64,000 nt of DNA, taken from Mesotaenium endlicherianum (taxonomy: Eukaryota > Streptophyta > Zygnematophyceae > Zygnematales > Mesotaeniaceae). A model generated the notes under the pieces. It did no database searches and was not told the DNA's origin. It saw nothing but the letters and a program-made list of their open reading frames with translations. This document shows, one piece after another, positions 44,212 to 56,039 of the stretch. The translations under genes and the position numbers were made by a program. The stretch spans positions 95,360 through 159,359 of the forward strand of contig WELA01004672.1 in NCBI GenBank assembly GCA_009602735.1, read 5' to 3'. Numbering within the stretch: position 1 is the stretch's first letter; every line of letters begins with the position of its first letter.

Positions 44212-44962
44212 TGAAATGAATCGACTCACCAAGAGACGAATAACATTAAATAAAGATCTTTACACCAGCGAGTAATTTCTATGGTATTTCCTGTTAACTG
44301 ATTATACAGTAAAAGACAAACGTACTAGCGGTGGACAATACTCGCAAGTCAAATGTGAGTAAACGAGCATCAATAATGCAATCAGTATACTCATACATAA
44401 GCAAGGTTAGAAGACAGTGCGTATCAATGGCTTCTCGCCTTGGATTCAGATATCTCTCAGTAAGTAGTACAAGAGAGAGTTGGCCTCGTTTCTGAATGCC
44501 AAACTCGAGACCAATACCTAGCATACGTACATGGAATGAGTGAACTGTTCAACGGGAAGTGCGATGGCACCACCTACACGGGAGTTAACCACGTTGGAAA
44601 GGCCTCGGCTAACCAAATCCACAGCCATCTCCCATCATCTCGAATTGCCATCCACCTTAAGGGTGTCATTTGGCCACTCATCCAGCACACCACACTTAGA
44701 TGCATAGCTAGGCAGTTCGCTGCTGCCGAGTACGGCAACCAGCTGATTGTCAAAGAATGTGTCAGCAAGCTGACTCAAGTCAATAGGCAGACCTAATGGA
44801 CTTCAACCTGTTACTCTCGGCTGAGTCTTTTAACTGAGTATTAAGTATCCAGCAGACTTAACTTCAGCAAACTAAATATTAACTAAAGTTCAGCAGACTG
44901 AACTTATTTAACTGTTATATCTAAATCAATTTTATATCTATCCAATATACTGATTCACTACA
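44212..44962 (-). repeat. 5' LTR of the outer family A element
   Basis: 751 bp. It starts (minus) TGTAGTGAATCAG and ends TTCATTTCA, followed by the PBS TGGTATCGGAGC (44199-44210). Its closest match in the window is the LTR at 16839-17575 (shared ATATTGGATAGATATAAAAT). Confidence 0.85.
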
Positions 44963-45240
44963 TTCTTTTCCATGTACTCCATCTCAAAATATGACGTGTG
45001 CATCCCACTTGTCTTGTTCAGGACTTTTGTAGTCTTATAGGACGTCATAAGGTTGTTCCACTTGTATATGCATTGGGCTTGTGTCTCGACATATCCTCTT
45101 GCTAGCATCTCCTCTAAGATAGCCACCCACCTATAAGATGCAACTCTATGCACAAGCCTCGACAAAATACGGACTTGGGCATGTATTTGGTGTGATAGTG
45201 TTGAGGAAGAGTACTTGCTTGTCAAATGAGTTTTTGAGTG
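44963..45240 (-). pseudogene. Myb/SANT-like (trihelix-type) protein fragment interrupted by the outer element
   Basis: Minus strand: YRWVAILEEMLARGYVETQA, QCIYKWNNLMTSYKTTK and SGMHTSYFEMEYMEK. The spaced W..I...L, QC..KW.NL..SYK and Y..M pattern is that of MSANTD/trihelix DNA-binding domains, found in host factors and in accessory proteins of Harbinger-type transposons. The frame is cut by the LTR and resumes at 16838. No clear start; upstream sequence lacks further coding signal. Confidence 0.5.
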
Positions 45241-46269
45241 AACTGGCTTCCCACGTCATAAATGACAAGTATGGGCTTTATGACTAGGATTACATGCGCG
45301 AGGGCTAGTTAGTTGGAAATTCTCCAACCTCCCCAAGAACAAGGCCTTTTCCCTGTGATAGAGCAGCGAGCTATATGGTCCAACTTACATTTCTTGCTCA
45401 TATTCATATTTTCATATGCTATTATGAGGACAAGTTTTACTTCAAACGGCCACATATATTCCTCCGCAAGTGTGCCTTGTTCTTTACTTTTTTGTACTAA
45501 GGGCAAGCAAGCGACGTATTTTCATCAAGGTGTAGAGAAAAAAAGAGGAAGCCATTGCAATAGTGATAGAGAAGACGGAGGAACTTCGTCTGGCACTGGT
45601 GCATGGATATTTGGAGAAATCTTTCGGTGCATTATGCTTGGCAGTGTGTGTGTGTGTGTGGAGTTAGGTGATTCACAAGAGGTATCGTGCTTTCAGGAAT
45701 CAGTGGTGCCACTCAATTGGAAAAAATAACCACTTGTAGCTTTGACATAACTGGTACATATAAACCTCAACTGGGTGAAATTGGGAACACCAAGTTTCGG
45801 GTTGAAACGTACGAAGCGATACGAAACACGATGTAAATTGGGTGACAAAGTGAACAAAATTTGGTTAAGAAGCCGCGTGTCTCTTACTTATTACTACTTT
45901 GTACACGATTAAGTAGCAAATACTGTAGTAATATATTTTTGTTCTGCGCGAGTTTGCGTTCATACAATGATTTACATCTTCTTTTCTAGTTCACCTAGGA
46001 CATAGTTACAGGAGTTCGAAGAAGGCTTATTTCATAGTGTATTGGAACGGAAGTGGCCGCCATGGCGATTATGCTAGTATCTCTTTCCCATAAAGTCGTG
46101 CAATAGTCCACCATCTTCCTATGTGAAGGTTTTCTCTACTTACATCGTGCGTTTATAAAACTTTGACCGCATGAAATAGAGGATAAGCAACTACAAATTT
46201 TGCAGTTTTAACTGGAAAAAGTGGGGAGCATCTCATGACATAGAATGTAGAAAAGAAGTTTATAACGTT
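45241..46269. other. Non-coding, nothing recognised
   Basis: AT-rich sequence with one short (TG)n run at about 45644-45660. No coherent frame, RNA gene or repeat edge found. Confidence 0.4.
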
Positions 46270-46680
46270 GGAGACGTGCCTGCTAGGCTCCGATTAGAGG
46301 GCATACATGCAGAAGAAGCTATTGTAGCTGCTCTTTGTATTGCTAAATCTGAAATTGCGAGAGAAACAAAAGAGGAGGAGAGATACACAAGAGAAGTGGA
46401 GAGGCAGGACTGAGAAAAGAGAGAGAGAGAAAAGAGGCCTCACTAGGAAGTACACGTGCTGCAGAAGAACAACTTGCTGCAGAGAGGGCACAAAGGGATG
46501 CAGCATTTGCTTTAGAGTTAGCATCTAAGACTGAAGAAGAGAAAAAAGCAAAATGGGATAGGATTACAGCACCTCCTCCTAAAACACACTCTCAACTAGC
46601 CAACATAAAAGGCGCAAACTTATGGCACAAGCAAGAGTTCTTGCATACGGCAAGAGGACGGCTCCATCAAAATATGAGGT
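46270..46680 (+). pseudogene. Decayed coding remnant, Glu/Arg/Ala-rich coiled coil
   Basis: Plus strand: GDVPARLRLEGIHAEEAIVA, SEIARETKEEERYTREVERQ; after a frame change, AAEEQLAAERAQRDAAFALE and KTEEEKKAKWDRITAPPPKT. It then gives a basic stretch KRRKLMAQARVLAYGKRTAP ending at a GAG/GTAAGC donor (46680), with an AG acceptor at about 46772. At least one frameshift and one stop (TGA about 46414). Product not recognised. Confidence 0.35.
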
Positions 46681-46789
46681 AAGCTCACTCTCAATTAATA
46701 TCCATATGTGTCTTACTCTCTTTGTGTACTATCTGTGCATATATAAATAACATAATCTATTTTTTATATGCAAGCAGATGTGCATGCTT

Positions 46790-46943
46790 CACAAACTACC
46801 TATTCTGCAAGTTGCTTTCTCTGTCTAAGTAATCTAGACGGAGGGTGTGGCACTAAGTCATCCACAGCTCGTCAAACAACCTCCTGTCCAGTGCTCTTGT
46901 TTAGCCTGCTGCTACTCATGATCCTTCCTAGCTTGTCAGTTCC
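46790..46943 (-). pseudogene. Distal (3') part of gene X, cut off by element D
   Basis: Reading minus from 46943, after one copy of the GTTCC duplication, the frame continues from KRKCGT into DKLGRIMSSSRLNKSTGQEV before a TGA. This fits gene X being continuous before element D landed. Confidence 0.5.
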
Positions 46944-47446
46944 TGTAGTGATTTGAGTCAATATATATATGCTTGCATATATTTTAATGTTTTCAAATGT
47001 ATTTGGAGTAGTATTGTGTGGATTCAAGTGTGAATAGGTACTCTAGTGACTTGGTTCATGTCCTTTGAACCTTCTAAGGCATTTTCGAAGTTAGAGGAAA
47101 GACCTAGAAGAACTCCACGTGGCAAAAGTCAAATGTGCCATTTTTAGGTCAAAAGGACATGTGTACATTATTCTAGAAAGAGGTGGCAAGTTTTGGGATG
47201 TGTTGGGTGCCAACACATCAACATACACTTTCCTAGAAATTACTTATGTAGCAAGTATATAAACAAGAGCTAGAACATAGAAAGACATTCCAGAATCACT
47301 CTTGTACTTGCCAAAATCCAGAAATATATTAACTTTCAAGAAGCCATCTCTCTTTCAAGAAGCTACCACTTGTGTTCAAAGATCCTTGTCTTGAATAGAT
47401 AAAGTATTCTGTTTTACTAAGTACTTTATCTATCTGTTTCACTACA
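46944..47446 (+). repeat. 5' LTR of element D
   Basis: 503 bp, TGTAGTGATTTGAGT ... TTTCACTACA; unrelated to LTR families A-C apart from the TGTA start. Confidence 0.92.
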
Positions 47447-47483
47447 GTGGTATCGGAGCTAGGCACTTTGGTAGCACAAGAAG

Positions 47484-48689
47484 ATGGCCGATCCTCAAGA
47501 CCAACAGCAAGCTTTCGAAGGAAGCCCTTCCTCTCCAAGACACCCTCCTCCAGCGCCGATGGGAGAGCCTACTCAAGAAAATCTGCAACAACAAGAAGCG
47601 CCACAAGGAGGAGCACCGTCAAATCCCGTGGCAGCCGCTATAGCAAAGTTGACCCCACCACAAGGAGTTCCCGCAAATGAGTGGGCAGCCTTCCTAATGA
47701 CCGTCCACAACCAAGTGGGCTTGGCCACCTATGAAGCAACCGTGCAAGCGTCAAGAGAAGCTATGGCTGCCATGGTTGCCCCTATTGCGAGCAATGCTCA
47801 AAATCCAGCCCCGGCTCAAGCGCCTCCACAAGAGCCAACGAGAGCAAGGAAACTCATCAAGCCCGGCAAACCCGACACTTTCAACCCCGGGAAAGGTGCC
47901 AACCTGAATTTATGGCTCTACCAAGTGGAGACGTACCTCGCATTCCTTGAAGTACCCGAGGAGGACTACGTTCTCTTTGCCGTTACCTTACTCAGAGCAG
48001 CAGCAACATCATGGTGGCGTAACTATCAAGCGGCTATATATCAAGCTATGGCGCACCCCATGCTCGGCCAAGAGCCCCCACCATCATATGCAAGATGGGC
48101 AGATTTTCGTGAGGCCCTCAAGAAGCAATTCATGCCCATCAATGCGGAGAAGATTGCCCGAGGAAAGCTCCACCATCTCAAGCAAACGACGTCCGTTCAA
48201 GAGTATACATCCAGATTTCACGCCCTCACTCTTGAGATCCCCAACATGTCTCTCGAGGAGAAGATTGACCGCTACATCTTTGGCCTCAAGCCCAAGGTGG
48301 CAAAGGAAGTGGAGTTACGCGACTTGACGGACTTCTCAAAGATCATTGAAGTGGCCCAAAAGGTGGATACCTTGGATTTCAAGCACTCCGTGCCTTCATC
48401 TTCACGGGTACCGACGACGCGGGTGTACGCAGCCCCTTCCACATCCGAATCTGGACCCACACCCATGGAAATCGGAGTTATTAAAAGGGACCCCGCGGCT
48501 GCTCGGAAGAGTGGAAAACCCTCCAATGACACTTATGATACAAGAAACCAGCAAGGAGTGAAAGCAAGACTCTCCCCGGCTGAAAAAGAAGCTCTCATGA
48601 CGGCTGGACTATGCTTCTATTGCAAGGAAAAGGGCCATCGTGCACTTTCATGCCCCAAAAAGTTGTCAAAAAACGGACAGCGCCGGTAG
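47484..48689 (+). mobile_element. Gag of element D
   Basis: 401 codons. Pro/Gln-rich N-terminus, gag domain around GKGANLNLWLYQVETYLAFL and LLRAAATSWWRNYQAA, HHLKQTTSVQEYTSRFHALT, and a zinc knuckle [14 protein letters not shown] near the C-terminus. It ends shortly after the heptamer AAAAAAC (48668-48674). Confidence 0.9.
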
Positions 48690-51600
48690 GCCAGAAGCCT
48701 ACCACCCCAAGACCCACTTCACGAGAAGACAACAAGCCAAGTGAGGTGGAGACCCCCGTTGAAGACGACGTTCCAGCCCCAATGAGTTTGAGAGGTTACC
48801 TTGGAGGAGAGAAGGTCCACATCTTGGTGGATAGCGGAGCTCAAGGCAACTTCATTGCTGCAGATTTTGCCACCAAGCACGGAATTACTATGCGAACTCT
48901 TGACCACGACGAGGAGATTATGATGCCCGATGGATTCTCCTATACTACCCCTTCCAAGAAGACGTACCCCTTGGCACTCTCTATCAAGTCCTTCAAGGAT
49001 AGAGTAGTGTTCTCCCCCATGCAATTGGGCAAGTACGACGTCATCCTAGGGACGCCTTGGTTGACCAAGCACAACCCCCAAGTTGATTGGAGGACCGGTA
49101 CTATCAAGATCAAGAATGACATCACTTCAAGAGTCTGTATTTTGCGCGCAATCCATAATATCCAGACCCAAGACATCCAGAAGCCGGCACACGAGATACT
49201 ATTGTCCGCCCTCCAACTCAAGAGACTTGTGAGGAAGGGACACGAGCTTCTTTTGGCCTTGATCACGCCAAAAGACATCAAGAAAGACATCGAGAGTCAA
49301 GAAGGCAGCCCCGTTCCCAAGGAGATACAAGAAGTCTCAGAGGACTACAAAGAAGTGTTCTCCCCGGAATTGCCCAAGGGCCTACCCCCCAAAAGATTCG
49401 TAGACCACAAGATAGAGTTGGAGCCCGGAAGCAAGCCCATCTCTTGGCCTACGTTCAAAATGTCATACACGGAGCTAGACAAAGTCAAGAAGCAAATCAA
49501 GGAGCTACTGGAGCATGGCTTCATTCGACCTAGCAAGTCGCCATTTGGAGCCCCGGTGCTATTTGTCAAGAAGAAAGATGGTACCTTGAGGATGTGTGTG
49601 GACTATCGCGCCCTCAACAAGATCACCATCAAGAATCGATACCCGCTGCCGCGCATGGATGAGCTCATGGACCGGCTGGTTGGAGCCAAGTACTTCACGA
49701 AAATTGACTTACGGAGCGGCTACCACCAGATTCGCATCGCAGAACAGGACAAAGAGAAGACAGCATTCAGGACAAGATATGGACATTTTGAATCCATGGT
49801 CCTGCCATTTGGACTCACCAACGCGCCAGCAACTTTCATGACTATGATGAACACCATATTTCAGCCCATGTTGGACAGATTTGTGGTGGTATTCATCGAT
49901 GACATCCTCATCTACAGCAAGACCCTTGAAGAGCATGCGAGACACTTGAAAGAAGTCCTTGAAGTATTGAAGAAAAACAAACTATTTGCGAAGGAGTCAA
50001 AGTGCGAGTTTGCCAAACAAGAAGTGGAGTTCCTAGGTCTCCACGTGACTGCTGATGGCATCAAGATGGACCCCAAGAAGACCACGGTGGTGGAGGAATG
50101 GCCAACCCCCACGATCAAGAAAGAACTCCAGTCATTCTTGGGATTTGCCAATGGGAACAGAAAATTCATCCAAGGCTTCTCGCACATAGCAGCCCCCCCG
50201 ACAGATCTACTCAAGAAGGACAGGCTATATACATGGACCGAGAAAGAGGAAGAGGCATTTCGAGAGTTGAAGCAAAGATTGACCACATCCCCGGTGCTCA
50301 CACTCCCAAGTCCAAACCCATATTGGCCCTTCCACGTCATCACCGATGCATCTTCCTATGCAATAGGAGCAATCCTGCTTCAAGACCAAGGCAAGGGACT
50401 GCAGCCCATCGCCTACGAGTCAAGGAAGCTAAATCCAGCCGAGCAAAATTATACAACCACGGAGCGAGAGGCATTGGCGATTGTACATGCCTTGAAGGTT
50501 TGGCGCTGCTACGTTGAAGGACGCAAAGTACTGGTCACCACGGACCACGAGGCGTTAAAGCACCTCCAAACGCAGCCGTATCTCTCAAGGAGACAAGCAA
50601 GATGGAGCGGATACTTGCAACAATACAACATCACGATTCAGTACCAGCCCGGCAAGACAAACCCAGCTGACCCCCTCTCAAGACTACAATTAAACGCAGT
50701 GATGACATCGCTAAAGACAGATCTGGAAGCTCGATTTTCAGCCGCCTATGAAAGAGACCCTTACTACAAGAACGGAGAAGCAGCCTTGGACCCATGCAAG
50801 AAGCAAGAAGGCAATTATTGGGTGAGGCAAGATACGGGCCAGAGATGTGTTCCTAATGACATAGACCTCCGGCTCTTGCTTCTACGAGAAGCACACGACA
50901 ACCCTCTTGGAGGACACTTTGGAATCCTAAGGACCACGGGCGTTCTAGCTAGGACTTATTGCTGGCCAGGCATGTCTAAGCAAATCAAGGAATACTGCAG
51001 GAGCTGTGACACATGCCAAAGAATCAAGCCACCATCGCAAAAGGCGGGAGGACTCCTCCAACCACTACCAATCCCCGAAAGACAATGGACGGACATCTCA
51101 ATGGACCTAATCGTGGACTTGCCCGTGACACCTCGAGGCCAGAATGCAATACTCACGGTGGTGGACAGACTTACCAAGATGGCTCATTTTATTCCCACGA
51201 CGACTAAGGCTACAGCACCACAACTTGCAAGACTCATCTTTGACAACATCTTCCGACTCCATGGACTACCATCAAGAATTGTGTCAGATAGAGATCCAAG
51301 ATTCACAAGCCATTTCTGGAAAAATCTCTTCAAGAACTTGGGTACATCGCTGGATATGTCTACTGCCTACCACCCACAATCAGATGGGCAAACCGAGCGT
51401 ATGAATCGTACCCTAAAGACCTCTCTAAAGGCCTACGTGTCTACCCTCGAGCAAGACTGGGACATGTACTTGACCCCCCTCGAGTTTGCCTACAACAACA
51501 CTACGCAGGCCTCTACCCAAGAGTCCCCATTCTTCCTCAACTATGGCTTCCATCCGACCACGCCACTGAGCTTCACGGCTGGCCATGATGAAGTACCTGC

Positions 51601-52276
51601 AGCCACAGATTTTATGGAGACATTAGAAGCAGCCCTTACAGCAGCGAAGAAAGCTCTACAACACGCGCAAGATGCTCAAGCAAGAGTGGCGAACAGATCC
51701 AGAAGAGAAATTACGTACAGAGTGGGTGACAACGTGTTACTATCATCCAAGAACATTTCCCTGAACAACAGGCCTGCCGGCAGCAAGTTCTCTCCCAAGT
51801 ATTTGGGACCCTTCAAGATTATCCAGCAAGTCAACCCCGTTGCTTTCAAGCTAGAACTTCCCCAGACTATGCACATCGACCCCGTATTCCACGCTTCCCT
51901 CTTCAAGCCATATGTGCAACCCGACAACAAGTTCCCAGGACGTGTGACAACCCCACCAGCCCCAACAATAGTGGATGATCATTTGGAGTACGAAGTGGAA
52001 GACATAGTGGCTATGAGAAATTTCAGGAGACAGCAGCAATACTTGATCAAGTGGAAAGGATATCCAGATTCGGAGAATAGTTGGGTGGCGGCGCACTACC
52101 TTGACAAAGTTCAGAGAAAGTTGAAGCGCTTCCATGCCGCCAACCCCCATCTTGGACCAGCCCCAAGTCTCTCTACTAGAAGCCCGAAGACTTCAGGGAG
52201 GCAGCCTGCCACCATCAAGAAGCAGCAGAAGACCCCTTGGAGGCAGCCTGCAAGAACAAGAAAGAGGAAAAATTGA
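48611..52276 (+). mobile_element. Pol of element D (PR-RT-RH-INT-chromodomain)
   Basis: An open frame of about 1220 codons in the -1 frame relative to gag, overlapping it by 79 nt. Protease ([16 protein letters not shown]), RT ([29 protein letters not shown]), RNase H ([39 protein letters not shown]), integrase HHCC (CDTCQRIK) and core ([32 protein letters not shown]). Then [20 protein letters not shown] and a chromodomain ([29 protein letters not shown]). The basic tail has two similar GRQPA/WRQPA repeats. Confidence 0.93.
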
Positions 52277-53035
52277 CATTAGACACTCTTCTCTTCTCGC
52301 AGTTTCTGGACAGAAAACTAAAACTGCTACTGGTAATAGGTCTCTGCATAATAAATTCTGAAAATTTACCTGGCTGTAGTCCATGAGTAGCCGGTCATTT
52401 AGAGTCCAAGTTTGCTCAATTTGGAGCACTGGTGAGAGAGATATGATGCTCTAAGTAGAAGGGGGTCAGGCTGCTGGCATTGTTAGGACAGAATATGCCT
52501 TCTGACATTGTGCCTTCCCCTGAACTTGGAATGCTCTGAAACTCAAGACTCTGGTAGAACATCTTACAGCGCCCAGTTTGAGACTTAGTTTGCAGAATTT
52601 GGAGAAGTATAGAAGGACTTATGATTTTCAGAAGTTTCTGCACAGATTTGGAGGAGTGCCTACTCTCTCAGCTCTCAACGACACTCCAGAAATGAGAATG
52701 CTCTCAAATTTGGTGACCCGGTAGAGTTCTCCGACGCGGTCCGTCTGGCACTCGAATTTTCAGATTTGGAGCAGTTCTGTGGCCGCTATGAATTTTTGAA
52801 TTCGTGGCAGATTCTGGGCCAACTTGTACAATTTTCTTTATCATTAAGGAGTAGGCTAGCCAATAAGGTCACACCACCTACGACCTTGCCTAGTCTACCT
52901 TACATGTGTAGCACCTGACTTGGCGCCTTTGACTAGTCCTCTTCACATGTGTGGCATCTGACTTGAAACTGTTGACTAGTTTGCTCCACATGTGTAAGAC
53001 CTGACTTGACGCGCCGAGACGTCGCTTTTTCTATC

Positions 53036-53042
53036 GGGGGGG
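53036..53042 (+). other. Polypurine tract of element D
   Basis: Seven G residues, then TGA and the LTR start TGTAGTG at 53046. Confidence 0.7.
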
Positions 53043-53045
53043 TGA

Positions 53046-53548
53046 TGTAGTGATTTGAGTTATTATATATTAGTTTGCATATATTTTAATGTTTTCAAAT
53101 ATATTTGGAGTAGTATTGTGTGGATTCAAGTGTGAATAGGTACTCTAGTGACTTGGTTCATGTCCTTTGAACCTTCTAAGGCATTTTCGAAGTTAGAGGA
53201 AAGACCTAGAAGAACTCCACGTGGCAAAAGTCAAATGTGCCATTTTTAGGTCAAAAGGACATGTGTACATTATTCTAGAAAGAGGTGGCAAGTTTTGGGA
53301 TGTGTTGGGTGCCAACACATCAACATACACCTTCCTAGAAATTACTTATTTAGCAAGTATATAAACAAGAGCTAGATTATAGAAAGACATTCCAAAATCA
53401 CTCTTGTACTTGCCAAAATCCAGAAATATATCAACTTTCAAGAAGCCATCTCTCTTTCAAGAAGCTACCACTTGTGTTCAAAGATCCTTGTCTTGAATAG
53501 ATAAAGTATTATATTTCACTAAGTACTTCATCTATTTGTTTCACTACA
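53046..53548 (+). repeat. 3' LTR of element D
   Basis: 503 bp, same length and ends as the 5' LTR. Confidence 0.92.
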
Positions 53549-55749
53549 GTTCCACATTTGCGCTTGTTCGTGTTGGCTCCTTTCCTCCAATGGTGTAGTG
53601 CCTCAACACCTTCATCACTGAACCTGCTGAGGTTCCCATGCCTCCTGATCATGTGACGGATGTGGCATTTTAGAATATGCATGTATATTGTCAAGTGCTC
53701 AGCGCCAGATGCATACACAAATGCTTTCTCAAACTCAAACTCATTAGCTAGCTCTTGCACTGTCGCTCCTTTTTCTTCACGCTCACTATACAGGTCTGAA
53801 ATTGGAATAGGCTTCTCTAGTGCCTCCATCACTTGCTCAAAGCACTTCCATGCGCTAAGTTCCTTTGCCTTTTGTTTACGTGCCTCTATAGGGTCATCAC
53901 TTGCTGCAAAAACGTGGTCCAAGAGGGCCTCCGCCTCCTTTATGAGGAGACGACGCTCCCGCCTGATGAAGGTAGGCTTGGGATCCCTACTTCTCTTCTC
54001 TGATTTCTTCAACACCTTCATTGCAGCTCTAGGAATCCTTGCTTCAGTCTCTTCCACCAGCTTCTTGTAAAATGCATCTTCATTCTCCTGTCTCGCTTTC
54101 AAATGAGTAGGAATTGTCCCTTCATACAACGTCGCTGAGATTTAAGCAGCAGGTGCAGAACGCACACGACACAGTCCTTAGGATCTATGTTTAAAAAGGG
54201 TTTCTTCTTGTGCCTCTGACTGTGAAGGAGCACCTGATACTCTAGCCTTGCTTTGGTGCTCTCTCTATGCTCCTTCCCTCGAGTTGTCTTTATAGTATTC
54301 GCAGCTAATGCGTCAGCATCTGCAAACTTCTTTTTGCAACAGGCACACTCAAATGGAATTGTGTTGGGACAGTGGGCTGCATCCTTGATCCCTTTCAAAG
54401 TGCGAGGCGCTGCCTGAGTGGCCTCTGCCTTGATTTCATTCAAGGGCATGAGACACCACAAGCACAGGTAAGAGGCATTTGCCCCACATAGTCCAAAGAG
54501 CCCGTTGCTAAACTTGTAGTCTCCCCTTTGGTAAAACTTGACAACTTACTTGTGTCTTGCAACCTGCACTTCATTCTTTCGTAACTCCTCCATTTCCTGT
54601 AATAACTTATCTGCGTGCAACTTGATGCTCACATAATCGTCGTCACCCTCAAACACTAGGATGGTGCTTGTGTTGAAAGGGGAGTTAGCAAGGGCCTGGT
54701 GATCCTTCGTGATGACCTTACAAGCAATGGTGGTCTAGTTCACACCCCTGTGGTGCAGAGCTGCATCACCAATGACTTGAACCCTCACTACACGTCCTGT
54801 GGGCAGATTCAATCTCGCAATGCAAAGCCTGAGTGTCTCTGCTAAAGGTACTGTTACTCTATCTCCATTTGCTTCTTGCCTGGGGTCAACTCTGGCGTAA
54901 GCTTTTTGACTCAAGTCATGGACAGCCCTCTTAGATGATAACTTGGGCATGGGGAGTCCCAAGTCTCCAAAAATGAGAACTGGCTTCCATATGACTAGCC
55001 TTCTGCAATTCTTCTTAGAAAGCAGGTTAAGAACTAGCTGGTAGTTCTCATTAGAAAGGCCCAACCTGTAGCGTAGTGCCAGTCCTAACTTGTTGTCCCA
55101 ATGGTCGTGTACCTGCTTGAGTGTGGCCGCCTCTATAATGTATTTCAAGTCCAACTCCAAAGCTAGTAAATCTAATAGCTCTTGTTTTCTGGCCAGTTGA
55201 ACAAGTTTCCCAAAGCTGCTGCTGTGTTTGTTAAGGCTTCTTCTCCTTGGATCCTCTCTTGCAAAAACTTATTTATATCTCTCGCCATTCTTTGCACAAC
55301 TTTCTTGTGATCACCGCCCACACAAGGACACTTGGTGGCTGGTCTTGTTGGTGGTGGTACCTTCTCATTTTCAAGGTACTCTATCCTTCTCTTTAGCCCC
55401 CCAATCTGCTTTTCAAGCACTTTATATTGTGCAATGTGACCTCTTGTCATTTATGTGAGAAGCACATGTCGGAAGCTATTTTTTTTTTCAATTTAGCTAT
55501 TTCAGCATGAGCCTTATCCGACCTTGTCGTCTGAACTCTTAGCTTAGCCTCTGTCCTAGGAACTAGAGGGGTAGCTTCAGCTAGGGTGGGTTTAGGTTTG
55601 ACAGAAATGAATTTGCCTCTGGCACCTTTAGGCTGATCTGGATTGGTTTGTGGTGCACGGGTATTCAATGACACAGGTTGCTGATGAGACTTGGTTTTTA
55701 TGGGTGTGATTGCAGGTGGAGAGTGGGAGCCTGAGTTTGGAGTATCCAT
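53549..55749 (-). pseudogene. Gene X, unrecognised protein (transposase-like?), decayed
   Basis: Minus strand, 5' to 3'. Pro/Lys-rich N-terminus from ATG 55749, then a coiled coil (KVLEKQIGGLKRRIEYLENE) with CPCVGGDHKK and ELDLKYIIEAATLKQVHDHW. Then VQVIGDAALHHRGVN, LVFEGDDDYVSIKLHADKLL, GDYKFSNGLFGLCGANAS followed by CLWC, a FECACCKKKF finger and DPKDCVVCVLHLLL. Near the end: YMHILKCHIRHMIRRHG, LSRFSDEGVEALHHWRKG. The GD....RG, DYKF..C.WC and H...H..R.G....FS.EG series resembles, from memory, uncharacterised transposase-like proteins of invertebrates; the family name is uncertain. At least three frame changes (near 55450-55490, 55190-55215 and 54110-54125) and stops at about 54735 and 54550 break it. 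Element D sits in its 3' part. Confidence 0.5.
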
Positions 55750-56039
55750 CTTGAAAAGACCTCACCAAAGTACAGTTTCTGAGTTAGATTGGTGGTCAAT
55801 TGGTTCACGTTTTTGGAGATTCCCAATTTTTCCCGCTCTTTTTGAATCTGTTTTTTAAATCAATAAAAATAAAATAAAAAGTTTCTTATGAAAAAAAAAG
55901 ATATTTAAGGGTGCATCACTGCCTTAGGTATACACAAAAAAAATAGAGGTCCTTACAATGAGTACAACATATCTTTTCCATGATAAAGCACTTCTAAAAT
56001 TTCTGGACATTGAACATATTTTAGTCATCATTTTCACAG
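55750..56039. other. Upstream of gene X, nothing recognised
   Basis: AT-rich with several A-runs; no promoter element I can defend. Confidence 0.4.

Larger units (their letters stand above)
16839..44962 (-). mobile_element. Outer family A chromovirus (minus), carrying a nest of other elements
   Basis: Outer LTRs at 44212-44962 (5') and 16839-17575 (3') both have TGTA.TGAATCAG...TTCATTTCA ends. They are flanked by the identical 5-bp duplication TTCTT (16834-16838 and 44963-44967), which proves a single insertion event. Minus-strand order: PBS, gag (44178 to about 42730), pol (about 42640-40311), first part of ORF3 (39886-39524), then family B sequence holding two further family A elements (18332-39523), then the end of ORF3 (18331-17687), PPT and 3' LTR. 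Broken, several breaks; older than its contents. Confidence 0.85.
46944..53548 (+). mobile_element. Element D, Ty3/gypsy chromovirus, looks whole
   Basis: 6.6 kb with 503-bp LTRs (46944-47446, 53046-53548), PBS at 47448-47459 and PPT G-run at 53036-53042. The 5-bp target duplication GTTCC is perfect (46939-46943, 53549-53553). gag and pol are both open and overlap. By eye the LTRs differ at roughly 15-20 of 503 positions, so the insertion is moderately young but not fresh. Inserted into gene X. Confidence 0.93.
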
